A stretch of DNA of 64,000 bases from Oxytricha trifallax (GCA_000711775.1 ARYC01000231.1:100101-164100), one strand, 5' to 3'. Shown: positions 36,270 through 47,952, counted from the stretch's first letter. Made by a program: numbers and translations. The notes: generated from the sequence alone by a model not told the origin.

Positions 36270-36900
36270 AATGGTTAATATTATGTAGGAATTAAGCATT
36301 TATACCTAAAAAATCATTGTTAATCATCAACAATAATCAAAGAACATAATGATTCAGGATTAAAGAGATTTGATGATGATGATTTTGTTTTTAAAAATGT
36401 CTGAATTCTAAATAATAATTTATATTATTGTTTCAAGAAGTGTTATAATTGTATTCATAATGTTCCATATCTAATAATTAAAGTAGATAGTTATCAGATC
36501 ATTGTAAGTTCACAAAATCTGAAATGATCAAATGGATTTCTATCTTTTAATCTTCCATAAATTCATTATGAGTCAATCAATGATAATGCAATTAGATTAG
36601 AATAAATTTTAAATATAGAATTGCATTATGAATTAAACTATCTTGAGGTTGTTGTCAAACTATACTTAAATGAGAATAAACAGTTGTTTAAATTTGAATT
36701 ATTCTTGTTAATAAGTAGTACCTTTTAAACATTTAATGCTTTATTTTTCTCTAAACCTCTTATACATCAAAGACCTCAATTTTCATCAGTGCTGTTAAGA
36801 AACTTAGTGCTTAGAAAGATGAATTGTATTAATATTTAAAAGATTCAATAATAGAATGATAGACTACTTTAAAGCAAAGACATTATATAATAATAGTATT
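36270..36900 (+). pseudogene. coding region, unrecognised
   Basis: About 210 codons in one plus-strand frame with two TGA codons. Includes DSGLKRFDDDDFVFKNV, a Cys pair in YYCFKKCYNCIHNVPYLIIK, and LNIELHYELNYLEVVVKLYL. Starts and ends not defined. Both TGA sit in hydrophobic contexts (FKNV-TGA-ILNNN, QNLK-TGA-SNGFL). Confidence 0.35.
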
Positions 36901-38957
36901 AAAATGCTTCTTTCTTAAATTCATTTCAGTTCTATAACTGAAGGTAGGCACCAGCCTCATGCTAAATATTACTAATTAGCTTTGAAAATTATGAGAAAGA
37001 AATCTTAAACATATCAATGTCTGTGTAGTGTAGAGAGAGAGAACGGAATAAACTGATGAATCAACGTTAGCAGAAACTATAAATAATTAATTTTAGAATG
37101 TCAAATTTTGCTTATTCTAACTTAGAAAATAAGTAGCGTAATTTTGTAAGAAAAGTAGACATATAAGATATAAAAAATACCGAGAACAGATGATAGACAG
37201 GTAAAAAAGATGTTTGAAAATTACAACCAATTTTATAACAATTAAATCTTGATTATATTATAATAAGGGCTAAAATTATAAATGCTAATTAAAATTTAAA
37301 TTGTAGAGTCCAAGCAGAGAAATTGATATAATTGCAATTTTGATTATTTTAATTAATATTTAATATACATAAATTTTAGATTAAATACAGATCAATCATT
37401 AAACATGTTATAATAATCTTAAGCATAGTATTTTATTTTTGCTAGTGATTCAACAAACTTACAGCAATTGAAAGTAATTTGAACATATGCCTTTAATGAC
37501 GAAACTAAAATTATAAACACAGAAATTTACCAATTTTAAAATACCATTATATAGATTATGCTCTTTTTTTAAATAGATTTATTACAAAACCTTTTAGATT
37601 GAGTTAGTGATCGGATTGATGTTCACAAAAATTTAAATCTCCATGATCATTTAAATTAGATGTTTTTGGTGTAATTCAAGATTTATAAATCACCAATCAA
37701 TCCATGTGTTTGAAAAAAAGAGATGAAGTAGAGATAGAAATGACATTTGAATATATCATGCGATGATGATATAATTAAAAACTCATGAGAGAATTGATTA
37801 ATGTTTCGGAGAAAAAAATATATAAGCTAATACAATAGTTCATGTATGGATATATAATCATAACTACATATCTATATTGGAACTAATAATCATATTGTCC
37901 CGAAAACATTGGTCCATTAATATAAAAGAGTTTTTAAATTCGCAATAAATGGGAGCAATAAACAATCAGGAAGATTTTTACAAAGATCTATAATAAAATA
38001 AACTGAGATAAAATAGTACTAATTTTCTACATCGTAATATAATCTCTTAGTCAATAGATAATTACTCTATCAATAGTAAAAAAATAAAAAAACTTCTAAA
38101 TCATTTGTATTATCGAAAAATTTTCTTCATTTTTTTCATTTTTTTATCAATCAATGTTAAATCTTAAATTAAATCATCATAATTTATGGTATTTATAAAA
38201 CAAATTTGACTTATTAATTTTTATAGCATATGTAACGCATTCATTATTATACACTGGAGAATGAAAATGTATTTTTAACTATTATTGCAAGTTTTATGTA
38301 AATTATTCAGAAGCAAAATTGTTAATAATTATTTTAAGAATTTTTTTACTGCAAAAGCTCTTTCATAAAAGTGCGACTAGTTTATCGTAATAGATTTTTA
38401 ATAAATAATTTGTATTAGCTAATTATAACAATTTATATTATGTTCCTCATTCATTACCGAATATATGCTTCATTATATTTGTAGAAGATCCCTTATTAAC
38501 ATGTAAAAAATCATGACTCGCTGTTATCAAATTTTTGTATGTATTATCAGTAATGATTAATCCTAATATAAACCATCCATTTCCAATTGGTAAATTCAAA
38601 AGCTTTGGACATGACAAGGAATATTTTCAGTTTTTTTGTCAAAGTTATATTGCCATTAATATTTAAAAACCACTTTATAAAGTAATTTGCACAAACAATT
38701 CAATACATATTTAACTTAACAATTTCTTAGATAGCATTTTAGTTTGTTGTAATTATATAAAGTATAATCCTTCTAGTAACTTATGAAATATTTTTTATAA
38801 GATTATTCCCTATCAAAGCATTTTTTTAGTGCCATTTTTAATAAAAATAACTATTTAAAATTAACAACAATCAATTTATCATCAGCATTTCTAAATGCTA
38901 TTCTCATCAAACAAAAATATTTATATTTTTGTTAATAGCTTCTGTACTTACTATAAA
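36901..38957. other. AT-rich region, no gene seen
   Basis: About 2 kb with no sustained coding signal. Short runs only. Confidence 0.45.
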
Positions 38958-39480
38958 ATGGAGAATTTAAGTAATAATTAATAAAAAGTTGAAGCATTAA
39001 TGGAGGTATTTAATAATAACGAGAATTAAAATGCATTAAAAATTAAGCATGCTATAACAATTTGTGATTTTATTGGATTTAAGGAAATTATCAATGGAAC
39101 TTATGCCATCCATAGTAAAATCAAATGGTCTCCTCCTTGACTATTGACAGCTCCATCAATTTTCACAAGTGGTTGCTCGTATACTTGGAAGAAGAGCTTT
39201 GGTATTTAGAATGTTAACTGCCATTACATTTAGTTTGCAGAGAATTTCGCTGTCTATTCATTCTGATTGATTTAACAATTTTGCTAGTTACTTCTGGTAG
39301 AATTCACTGCTTAATTTTTAAGACTGACTTTCTTGATAAGTTTTGGCAGTTTATGTAAAATCCCTTATTTTCAAAAACTTATTGTATAAGGCTCTAATTG
39401 GGAATACTATCAAGCAATTCTATTGAATTTAAAATGTAAGAATATTTTTCTTACTATTCTTGAAAAATAGCAAATGTGAT
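38958..39480 (+). CDS. unknown protein, with two in-frame TGA
   Basis: ATG 38958, start MENLSNNQQKVEALMEVFNN, continuing through ICDFIGFKEIINGTYAIHSK, a TGA near 39137, FTSGCSYTWKKSFGIQN, a TGA near 39268 and LLVEFTAQFLRLTFLISFGS. Single frame of about 174 codons up to TGA near 39478. The middle is hydrophobic. Three Trp are encoded by TGG and the two TGA are also in Trp-compatible spots. No family recognised. Confidence 0.35.
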
Positions 39481-41205
39481 ATATCAGCGGTCTTAATCTA
39501 GATTCTACCAATCCTTTGATGCAATGAACCTCAAAGATATAAATAAATATATTTCATTCATTTTTTTTAATTCGTCATGGATTATCAATTATTTACGAAT
39601 TTTATTCGTGTGGTCTTCCTATGCATTTGCCAGATTTCTTCTGAGAAGGTTCTCAAATCCGGGTCTAGTCTCGTAAAAACAATTAGCTTTTCGGTTCCAG
39701 ACTACAGAGTACTAGAAACAATCAGGATATATCCCCCATATGTGTATGTCTAAACTAGTATATCAAAATGAAAACTTACACTATTAATATTTTATTCAAA
39801 CTAATTTATTCGTAGAATAGGGAATTTATTAAACTTTTACCATATTTGTAATAAATAAATACTTCTCTCCGTTACAAATATTCTTAATCTTATTGACATT
39901 AATAAATAATTATGCTTTCTTTATCATCATTTTTAGAAAATTTAATTAGACTCAATAAAAAAAACACCAATATCAATTAAGAAATAACCATTTAACAAAA
40001 GGCTGTTGCAATACGATAATATATATATATATATACTGAATAACAAAGAACAAAAATTGAATTATAATAAAGAATAATATCTTATTTTAATTAATAAATT
40101 TTCTTTATGATTAACATTGATTTAGATAGATAAGAAAAATTTGATGGTAAAGAATAATTATATAATAATATTGCTTTAAATAAAATATTAACTGGTTTTC
40201 AGCAATTATTAAGATAAAATGAACCTGCAATAAAAATATTAGATAATAAAAAATTGAATTAATATCTATATTTGAATGACAATATGCATTCAATGGATAG
40301 TATTTGGATAATATTTATAATCCTAGAGTTTCTGATTCTGAGGCATCAGTGAATTAAGATTAATCAGAATGTCTAATTTGGAAAGAGAAATATATGCTAC
40401 AAATAAATGATAATAATGACTAAAATATTTCACAGTAATTATAATGTATAGTATATTAAAAAATTATAAATTGGTAAACATTTTCTGTTCAAATTACAAA
40501 TAGTTAAAGAGATTCTTTTTTGCAGCAGAAAATACTAATCAAAATAAAACTCTAAAAGAAATTCATATATTGGCAAGTTAAGAATTTAATATAATTGATT
40601 GCCGATTAACCAGGCATATTTTATTGTCATTTATGTAACTTATTTATTTTTATTCAGCATGTAAACCTTTCAATAGATTCAAATATTTTCCTTAAAGTTA
40701 CATTACATTTTTCTTAATCTTTTAAATGCTTAAAATTTTCCAATTTATTATAACAAACTTAATAGCATTTTGAAATTCAAACTTAATTAATATAATGATT
40801 TTTTTTTCTTAACTAAGTTTTCACTATCTATTTATATGATTAACAAAAATAAGATAACCCCTCTTAAATATATAAGATGAGTTTTAGTAAATTAAACTGT
40901 AATAAAGAACAAGACATTCGGTCATATTTATTGTTGTTAGTTATTGGAAGGTTTATTTAATTAATATACCTTGTAATAAAGTTTATCTATAATGAAATGC
41001 CAAATTGTATAAAACCCCAAGAGTAATTTTTTAAGCAATCGTGAAAGAAATGATTAATTAAGTATTAGGCATTAATAGTTATTTTGCGAAAAAGTGAAAC
41101 CCCATTAATAGAAATAAAAAAGTGGGTATAAAGTGAAAAAATATTTAGATACGAATATATTAAAGAACCATCCCAGTTTCAAGAAGCTGTTCGTCCCATC
41201 CCTGA
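39481..41205. other. AT-rich region, small coding-like patch
   Basis: Mostly non-coding. A plus-strand patch at about 40295-40435 reads YNPRVSDSEASVNQDQSECL and is Asp/Ser/Gln-rich; too short to call a gene. The region 40111-40293 minus is an antisense shadow. Confidence 0.35.
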
Positions 41206-41530
41206 TCAGGAAGATATATCTCTGTCGTGAATGTAGGCAAGTGGCCAGACCTCCCTTATGGAGCTGTGTCTTAGAGTACTCTGCAGGAATCTTTACTTGA
41301 ATGTAGGAGATACACTAAGGAACCAATTCCAAGCCACCTCGACCTCCTCGTGACCCTCAGGAGAGGCTATTACCACTTCCATAATGCTGTCAAAGGGAGG
41401 GATGAATTGCTTGGTCCTGATCTTGTCATAGTATGAGACGTTCTTGGCGAGCCTGGCGTGGGTCTTTCTGCAAGGGTCTGGTACAGTGGGAGCACTCCAT
41501 TTTCTATAATCGAATTTAAGTTTCAAAGTT
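41206..41530 (-). CDS. coding segment, possibly an internal exon or MDS
   Basis: Minus-strand frame of about 105 codons ending at TGA 41206-41208, no ATG at its start. Contains CRKTHARLAKNVSYYDKIRT, then PPFDSIMEVVIASPEGHEEV and AWNWF. GC content is much higher than in the flanks, as in the neighbouring split gene. It may be the 3' part of that gene, separated by the (ATT)n-tailed insert at 41585-41660, or a segment of another, perhaps scrambled, gene. No family recognised. Confidence 0.45.
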
Positions 41531-41584
41531 TTAATCTTAATTAATTAAAATAGAGCAGCTATTTAGTCAATAATAAAACCCTTG

Positions 41585-41660
41585 ATTTAATCTATTAAAC
41601 GATAATGATAATAATAATAATAATAATAATAATAAACTCACATCGAGAGCTCAAGGGCTC
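41585..41660 (-). repeat. retroelement-type 3' end with (ATT)n tail
   Basis: Read on the minus strand: CGGAGAGCCCTTGAGCTCTC, GATGTGAGTT, then about ten ATT units. A hairpin GAGAGC...GCTCTC precedes the TCGATGTGA block, parallel to the ends at 17637 and 28295. Confidence 0.55.
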
Positions 41661-41722
41661 TCCGAGTATAATTAATGTTAGTGTTAATTCACACAGATAG
41701 TTTCACTTCTGCCAGGACGCTC

Positions 41723-43815
41723 TCACATCATGCTCTTGTGTTCGACATGACTGGTTAGCATCACTTGTATCTTATTCACCAGGCTAAGGTACCGACCAGA
41801 ATCTGACTTGTGACCACTATCTGACCAGTTTTTCCTTCTGATGGGGAAAGAATGGCCCTTATCAAATTAGAAAGCTAGACCGCCTACAAGAAGACCTCGA
41901 GAGTTTCTACTAAGCATAATCCAGTGTATTCAGGACGATTATCCAACATTAACAAATATTAGAAGAACTCAGTAACTCACCAGAGTGAGTACACTTCGTT
42001 TCTCGTCCTATTTATTAACTTTTTAATTTAATAATATCTATTAAACGATCAAATTTTTAAACTAACAAAATCTCCCAGACTTTTTTGCCTTCGAGTTTTT
42101 CAGCGAATATTGAGCTAGTGGGGCGAACTTAAGGTCATTCGGTAGCCCTTTCAAAACTAGGAGGAATTTGGGTTGTCGAAACACACAGCACACGCCCTGG
42201 CGGAGTTGCGCTCGATATACTTTTTCCCTATAATCAAAATAAATAAAATATATATTTAATTAATTAAATGATGATCCCCAATGGTAATTGGTAAAAAAAC
42301 TAACCCCTAATCAGACCTCCTTGAGGAATGTCATTCTTCTTGAGTGGCTCAGGAAGATCTACTTGATCTACATAAAATTTCCTCTTGAGCGCTACTTATT
42401 TATTCTTAAATAGCTAAGGGAATTCTCTAAATGAAATCGTAATAGTACCAGAGGAAATCCGTGAGGGCGTAGGTGTCACTGATCAGGGGAGGCCCCATAT
42501 ACATGTCCTGGAGCACTTTGTCATTGATACTTTTAGTTTTCTTTCTATGGTTCTCTTGGTCTTTTAGGAGTTATTAGGGTGTCCGTTAGGGATTTATCCG
42601 TTATTTCTTAGGTTGTTTTATTTTCTCTAGTAATTCGTTGAGCTACTTATGTAGTTCTGGAGACAGGTAGCCCACTGATGAAGTATTAGACTAAGAATCT
42701 GCACATTCTTGTCCTTTTCTCTCTGAGGGCGTCCGCTCTATTTGGTCTGTCGAGAGTGGCAATGTCTCGTCTTTAGGGTTTCGCAATAGAGCCGTTGGGG
42801 TTGTATCCAATGAGTAAAAATAGAAGAATAATCCAAAATGTAATGAATAATCAAGATTTTAATTACACTATTTTAATGTTAATTTTTAAAATTCTAATTA
42901 AACACTACTCTATCTCGAAATTTCAATGACTTTGAGATAGAGTGCGATAGAGAAATATAAATTACTAATATTATTTAAAATGTAAAATAAATGGAATTAA
43001 GTTTTAAAAATTTCTAATGTTTTTTTTATTAAGAGATTGTTTATTTAATTATATAAATAATTTAACTATTCATACAAAAATATTTAAAGGTATGTGTCTT
43101 ATTTTAATTATATTCTAAAATTTAATTTAAGATTAGTAAATTATAAAAAAACAACATTAGAATTTTTTAAAACTTAATTCCATTTATTTTATATTTTAAA
43201 TAATATTAGTAATTTATATTACTCTATCGCACTCTATCTCAAAGTCATTGAAATTTCGAGATAGAGTAGTGTTTAATTAGAATTTTAAAAATTAACATTA
43301 AAATAGTGTAATTAAAATCTTGATTATTCATTACATTTTGGATTATTCTTCTATTTTTACTCAATAGGTCGTCTGAGAGGCCTCCACCTCCGACCTCGGT
43401 CGCTTCTTCACTATCAGGTACTGCTCCCCTTATTCTCATGGTCGCCTCCCTCGTCTCGTCAAGCAGTTTCTCTGATCGATATGTCGCTTCTCTGGGGAAG
43501 GTGAGCTTACGCACGGATAGTCGTAGCTCGATGCTGCTGTTGACCATCTCTTGGTAGTGGCTGGTCACGTTCCTGTCAAAGATGGCATCTACCATGTCTT
43601 GTAGGATCTCCGCCTAACAAACAGGTTGTCCATTAAGCATCTGAGTCTCGTCCCAAAGATGGCGGCTGCTGGGATGTGGGAGGGCTCGAGAGCGGCACAG
43701 AGGATTGGTGGGAGGAGCTGGGGGTCCATCTCCACCGATGGCGATGATAAGAAGGGAATGATCTTGTGTGATACTCTATTATCTGGGAAGAGCATCTTTG
43801 TTTTGACTGGGGTGT
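41723..43815 (-). CDS. split gene, function unknown, interrupted by palindrome and short inserts
   Basis: Minus-strand, GC-richer. Segment 1 (43815-43366) is one open frame with a Pro/Ser/Arg-rich part and EMVNSSIELRLSVRKLTFPR. Removing 42812-43365 (palindrome plus one AAT) joins it in frame to segment 2 (42811-42310; SVGYLSPELHKQLNELLEKI and DKVLQDMYMGPPLISDTYAL). One unexplained frame change near 42465. Removing 42226-42304 (CCCTA repeats) joins segment 3 (LVLKGLPNDLKFAPLAQYSL); removing 42001-42070 (TCTC repeats) and a GTGAGT...CTTAG intron (41910-41980) joins segment 4 (FDKGHSFPIRRKNWSDSGHK), ending at TGA 41723. It ends just before a retroelement-like tail, so it might be an element gene. 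No family recognised. Confidence 0.55.
41910..41980 (-). other. probable 71-nt intron
   Basis: Minus strand GTGAGTTACT...ATGCTTAG. Splicing removes an in-frame TGA right after the donor and links two clean frames (…VYSL to RNSRGLL…). Confidence 0.5.
42001..42070. other. IES-like insert with TCTC pointer
   Basis: 70 bp, AT-rich, with TCTC at 42001-42004 and again at 42071-42074 just outside. Excision leaving one TCTC keeps the frame open across the junction. Fits internal eliminated sequences of spirotrich germline genes. Confidence 0.55.
42226..42304. other. IES-like insert with CCCTA pointer
   Basis: 79 bp, AT-rich, between CCCTA at 42226-42230 and CCCTA at 42305-42309. Excision leaving one copy changes the phase so that a frame free of all three stop triplets for 56 codons follows. 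Confidence 0.6.
42812..43362. repeat. palindrome inside the split gene
   Basis: 551 bp. Arms of about 210 bp start GAGTAAAAATAGAAGAATAA and end with the inverse; loop of about 125 bp around 43087. Flanked by AAT on both sides (42809-42811, 43363-43365), a 3-bp target duplication or pointer. Its terminal sequence differs from the AATACATTTG palindromes. Confidence 0.9.
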
Positions 43816-45121
43816 ATATATTATAATAATTAAGGGTTAATATACTCAAATAAAATTTAATCAGACCAGGCCTCAAAAGTTGGTAGCTTTTTGATTTTTG
43901 ATAGTAGTCCTATATTTATATATATATATATATTAGTACTTTAATAAATTTGCAGAAAGCTACCAAATATTTATAATAATGAAAATACTATATTTAATTT
44001 AAATTGAAATTCAACTTAATTAAAAAAAATACTCTAGGGGTTTTATCTAAACAAAAAAATTAGATTATTTATATATAAATTTGGAGTAGGATGAGAAAAG
44101 TAAATGTAGTTTGAGCTGTCAAGTGAACCATTACTGTAATAGAAAAAGTTTATCTGGATACTACTCTAGGGAATGGACTAGAAAAAGTTCTTTGATTGAA
44201 TTGGAAATCTTGAATTCCTAATTGAAGATGTTTATAAATTTAGATTAAAAATAGGGCTATTTATTTGTATTTACTTTATTTATTTTAAAAAGAGAAGCAT
44301 AAAATCTTCTAACTCATTTGCTATTAAGAAAAGTTTCGAATATTAAAATAGTATTATTTATTAATCAACAATTTAGATTTTTTTTAATATTATTTAAATG
44401 ACAAGCTAATTCGAAAGTTTTTTTTTGACTTAGCCATTATAAATGAACTTGCTTCAATTCTTATGCATATATTTACATCTTTGTTTACACACCTAAATAT
44501 ATTTATTAAGAAATATTGATTTATCCAACAATCATAGTTTGATCATATATATATTTAACAATTTTAATAGGTTATTTTAATATTTAATTTTACTGATAAG
44601 ATTCAATATTAGTTTTGATCTATAATATATTTTACTATTCACTAATTTCTTGGTTCATTACTGATTCCTATTATTTATTTACTTATACTTGATTAACATG
44701 AATAACTATTTTAAATATTTATGAATAATTAAAGCTATATATCAAAAGATTTGATTATTTAATAATTCTTTGAAAATCAAATGTATTTCTCTAATTATAT
44801 TCATATGTTAATAAATAATTATTATATATATTTTTTTAATTTTATGTACAAATAGAGTAAGTGAATTGTTCTAATTTTTACTTCAGATTTTTAAACATAT
44901 TAATTAGAATATAAATTAGGCTATTTATATGAATTTTTCTATTCAATTACGACAGTGATAGTATTTTAAAAAGTAGAATTAATTTAAAATTGTACTAGTC
45001 TTATATCATTTACTTCAATTATAAATTTTTCATTATATTTATGAAGCATCAATCACTATCTTGGTATATTTGGGCATGACAGGAGTATTTCAGCTTCAAA
45101 TCTTTAAAAATAGCTTATATG
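43816..45121. other. AT-rich region, no gene seen
   Basis: No sustained coding signal. It would include the promoter of the minus-strand gene ending at 43815. Confidence 0.45.
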
Positions 45122-45690
45122 ATTTCATTATTACTATTACTACTATTACTTCTACTACTAAAGATGGACCTTGGATCAACTACATTAGTGGGCGCTGATA
45201 GACTTGAAGGCGAGGGAATGCCCCCAGAACCAAGCTAGCTGCTAGCTCCGAAGAGCCTTGTTTTCAATTCTTAGGCGACGACTGTCAAAACAAATGAAGC
45301 TAATGAAGTTATGCGTATTGATAACGAAGCTATTTACGATATCCACTTCAGAATTCTAAAATTTTCACTCCAACCTATGTTGATCTTAACCACTTGATCT
45401 CAACTGATACCAAAACTTTACAAACTGCTTCAGATTCCCTGGTCAATTGAACTCCGATCTCAAAAAATAAAAACGGGAATTTACTGCTACCACCGCACTA
45501 CTGGAGGCAGGGGAGATGCCCTCCAGGATAAATACTGAATGGCAGTTTGGTACTTAAAAGGCTCGCCACCGGTAGTCCGGTGAGTTCTGTCGACATTATT
45601 TAAACTAAACCTAATCAACTAATTAAAGGTTTAAACAAACATATTTGATAATAGAAGTAGTAGTATAAGTAGTAATAATAGTAATAATGA
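45122..45690 (+). mobile_element. small element with (ATT/ACT)-type inverted ends, copy 1
   Basis: Inverted ends TTACTATTACTACTATTACT near 45130 and AGTAGTAATAATAGTAATAA near 45670. Inside, a plus-strand frame from ATG 45163 (starts MDLGSTTLVGADRLEGEGMP) runs about 80 codons to a TGA. Shares GGCGAGGGAATGCCCCCAGA and CTGGAGGCAGGGGAGATGCC with copy 2 in inverted orientation. No family recognised. Confidence 0.45.
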
Positions 45691-45872
45691 TATATATTAA
45701 GTACTAGATTATTGTTAAAATACATTTGTAATGGAATTTTTATAGAAATTCAAAATGAATTTTATAATAAATAATTAGATAGATAGAGATAGAAAATCGC
45801 TAAAGGCAAGTGAAATTAAAAATCTAGAAATCAAAAATTCTAGACTTAGTATATAATCTATTTATTACTATT

Positions 45873-46342
45873 ACTACTACTAAATATAATATACCTTAAA
45901 TTAGTTAGTTAAGTATAAACATTAGGTTTCTCAAAGATCTTAGCTGGTATACTGAAGACTGCCAGTTCGGTCCCTACCTGCAACTAGGGTGTTCTCCAGG
46001 GCGGCATATCCCGTGCCTCCAGTATGATTGTTAGTCTGATTTTGTTATATTTATTTTTGTTGTTGTCCTTGTCGTATGTTTTCCTGATGTCGCCGATGCA
46101 CTTTCAATGTTGGAGGCTTAAGTAGTTTTCTTGAATTCGTAGGCATCGAGATCATTGGAGTTGTCGTAATCAGCAATCCACCTAGTAGTTATAGAACTAG
46201 GCTCTTCGGAGCCAGCTTCTGTTTTTGCAGCAATAGTAGTACTGGCTTGTTCCTGGGGGCCACTTCCCTCGCCCTCAACTACATCAGCTTTCCTTTTTGT
46301 TGTTGGTCCAGCTTCCCTCTTTAGTAGTAATAGTAATAAATA
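45873..46342 (-). mobile_element. small element, copy 2, inserted in the left end of the Rep transposon
   Basis: Ends TATTACTATTACTACTACTA near 45877 and the inverse near 46322. The minus strand holds a frame of about 140 codons with TAA as Gln: acidic start (DVVEGEGSGPQEQAS), WIADYDNSNDLDAYEFKKT, then ILEARDMPPW. Inverse homologue of copy 1. Together with 45773-45872 it forms the insertion that splits the transposon end. Confidence 0.45.
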
Positions 46343-46611
46343 GATTTAATAAATAATTATAACTGCCTCTAATTACAAATGATGATAATTCAAATTTGAT
46401 TTAAAATATAATTATGACCAAATTAATTAATTATATAAATTCACTGTGCAAATTGTGCAAACTATTCCTACCAAACAAGGGAGCTAGTTTGTGTGCAAAT
46501 ATATATTTATTTATTATAATTAATAATTACTCTTTAAATGTCGGGCAAATAAATATTGAAATGAATAGCACATTCTCTTTTTAAAACTAAGTACTGGCTA
46601 CCAATACCAAA

Positions 46612-47952
46612 ATGTCAAAAAGTTCAAAGAATTATAACTAAAGATACGATTACTTCTTCCTAATCACGGGATCTATTTGGTAGAGCATGGCAGGGAAGAT
46701 TCACTCAAAGCTTCAAGCAAACCAATCATGTGTAACTGAAGTCAGTGTCTTTGAAGATTAGAAGAGCAATAATGCCTACATTCACATCAAGATATCAAGA
46801 GATTCTGATGGCATAAATAGAGAGTACTTCAAAAACAGGAATTGAGGTGGTTACCAATTATTTAGAAAGTTCGACCTTTAAATGTTAGAACTAAACATTA
46901 AAATCACTGAAGAGCTCTTCATCGCACATTAAGGATTAAATCTTGTTAACGGAAAGGAAAAATAGATGCAGCTTGAATATGGAAAAATAGCTGCCCTTAA
47001 AACTCTCGATGAGATAAAGCGAGTTCCACAACAAAAATAAAAATTCAAATCATTTTGTGAAAGAATTTACGGAGTAAAATATAGCACGCGGTTCTATGTC
47101 GTTCAAGTAATACTTATACAAAAACTTAGGAGATTCAGATTCAGCTGTATAAATCTGTCAGTAATAATAAACACTAAATAATGCTCATAAGATACTAAAA
47201 CAATTGGGTGTCGTTGCAAAAATCAAGATCTTGATAAAAGAAAAGTTGGAGGAATTTACATAGAACAACAAGAAAATACACGATGAATCCTAAAAGCTAT
47301 CAGATCAGATATTGAGAGAACTGGGATACCAAGAAGTTGCCAAGGCTCTCTATCAAGTGCAACTAAAAAAAGAAGATAAAAAGATTCACTGAGTATGGTT
47401 GTATGGGCCAGCAAAAATTGGCAAAAGCACAATATTGTAATTAATAGACTCCATATTTATCTGTGACGAATTAAATCCTGGGACCTCTCACTTCCACGTG
47501 GACGCAAGATATCTTGAAAAGGAGCCTCATATAATTTTGATCGATGAGATGAATCTTGAGAAATCCTTTAGCATATATACAACATTCCCGCAATGAAGAA
47601 GCAACTTGAAGGCAAAGGGTATGCAGTGGACGTGAAATACGGGGAGGCAACTAAGGTATTAAAAGACTGCTGCACAATCATTACAACTAATGAAATACCC
47701 TGGAAAAGAACCTCTTTGGAGGAAAACGATTCCTTTGAGAGTAGATGCTTCATCGTGAAACCAAAGGTGGAGGGTAAATCAGGAAAACTTAAGTTATCCT
47801 TCAATGCGGTGCAGCTGGCAAACTATCTCTTGGATAGGTCTGATGAGGAACGCATTGTGAGCGATGACACACATGATAAAGAATCTATAAAAAACAACTC
47901 GGATAGAGCAAACATGAGAGACACAGAGGCAGAGGAGCACGATTCTCAATGA
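46612..47952 (+). pseudogene. CRESS-type Rep with SF3 helicase, frameshifted
   Basis: Rolling-circle replication initiator of the Rep type. N-terminal: RYDYFFLITGS (motif-I-like) and YIHIKIS (possible HUH box) near residues 12 and 58. C-terminal superfamily-3 helicase: Walker A GPAKIGKST (47407-47433), Walker B IILIDEM (about 47533) and motif C IITTNEIPW (about 47678). The first frame runs to TGA 47284 with one TGA at 46843; the helicase lies in a second frame from about 47325 and a third from 47593, so the gene has at least two frameshifts. The last frame ends with an acidic tail at 47952. Known in CRESS-DNA viruses and related plasmids and transposons. Confidence 0.75.

Noticed and set aside
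43626..43826. Plus-strand ORF of 66 codons
   Set aside because: Antisense to the first segment of the split minus-strand gene, which has the stronger coding look.
47568..47804. Minus-strand ORF of 78 codons
   Set aside because: Antisense shadow of the helicase motif C region of the Rep-like gene.
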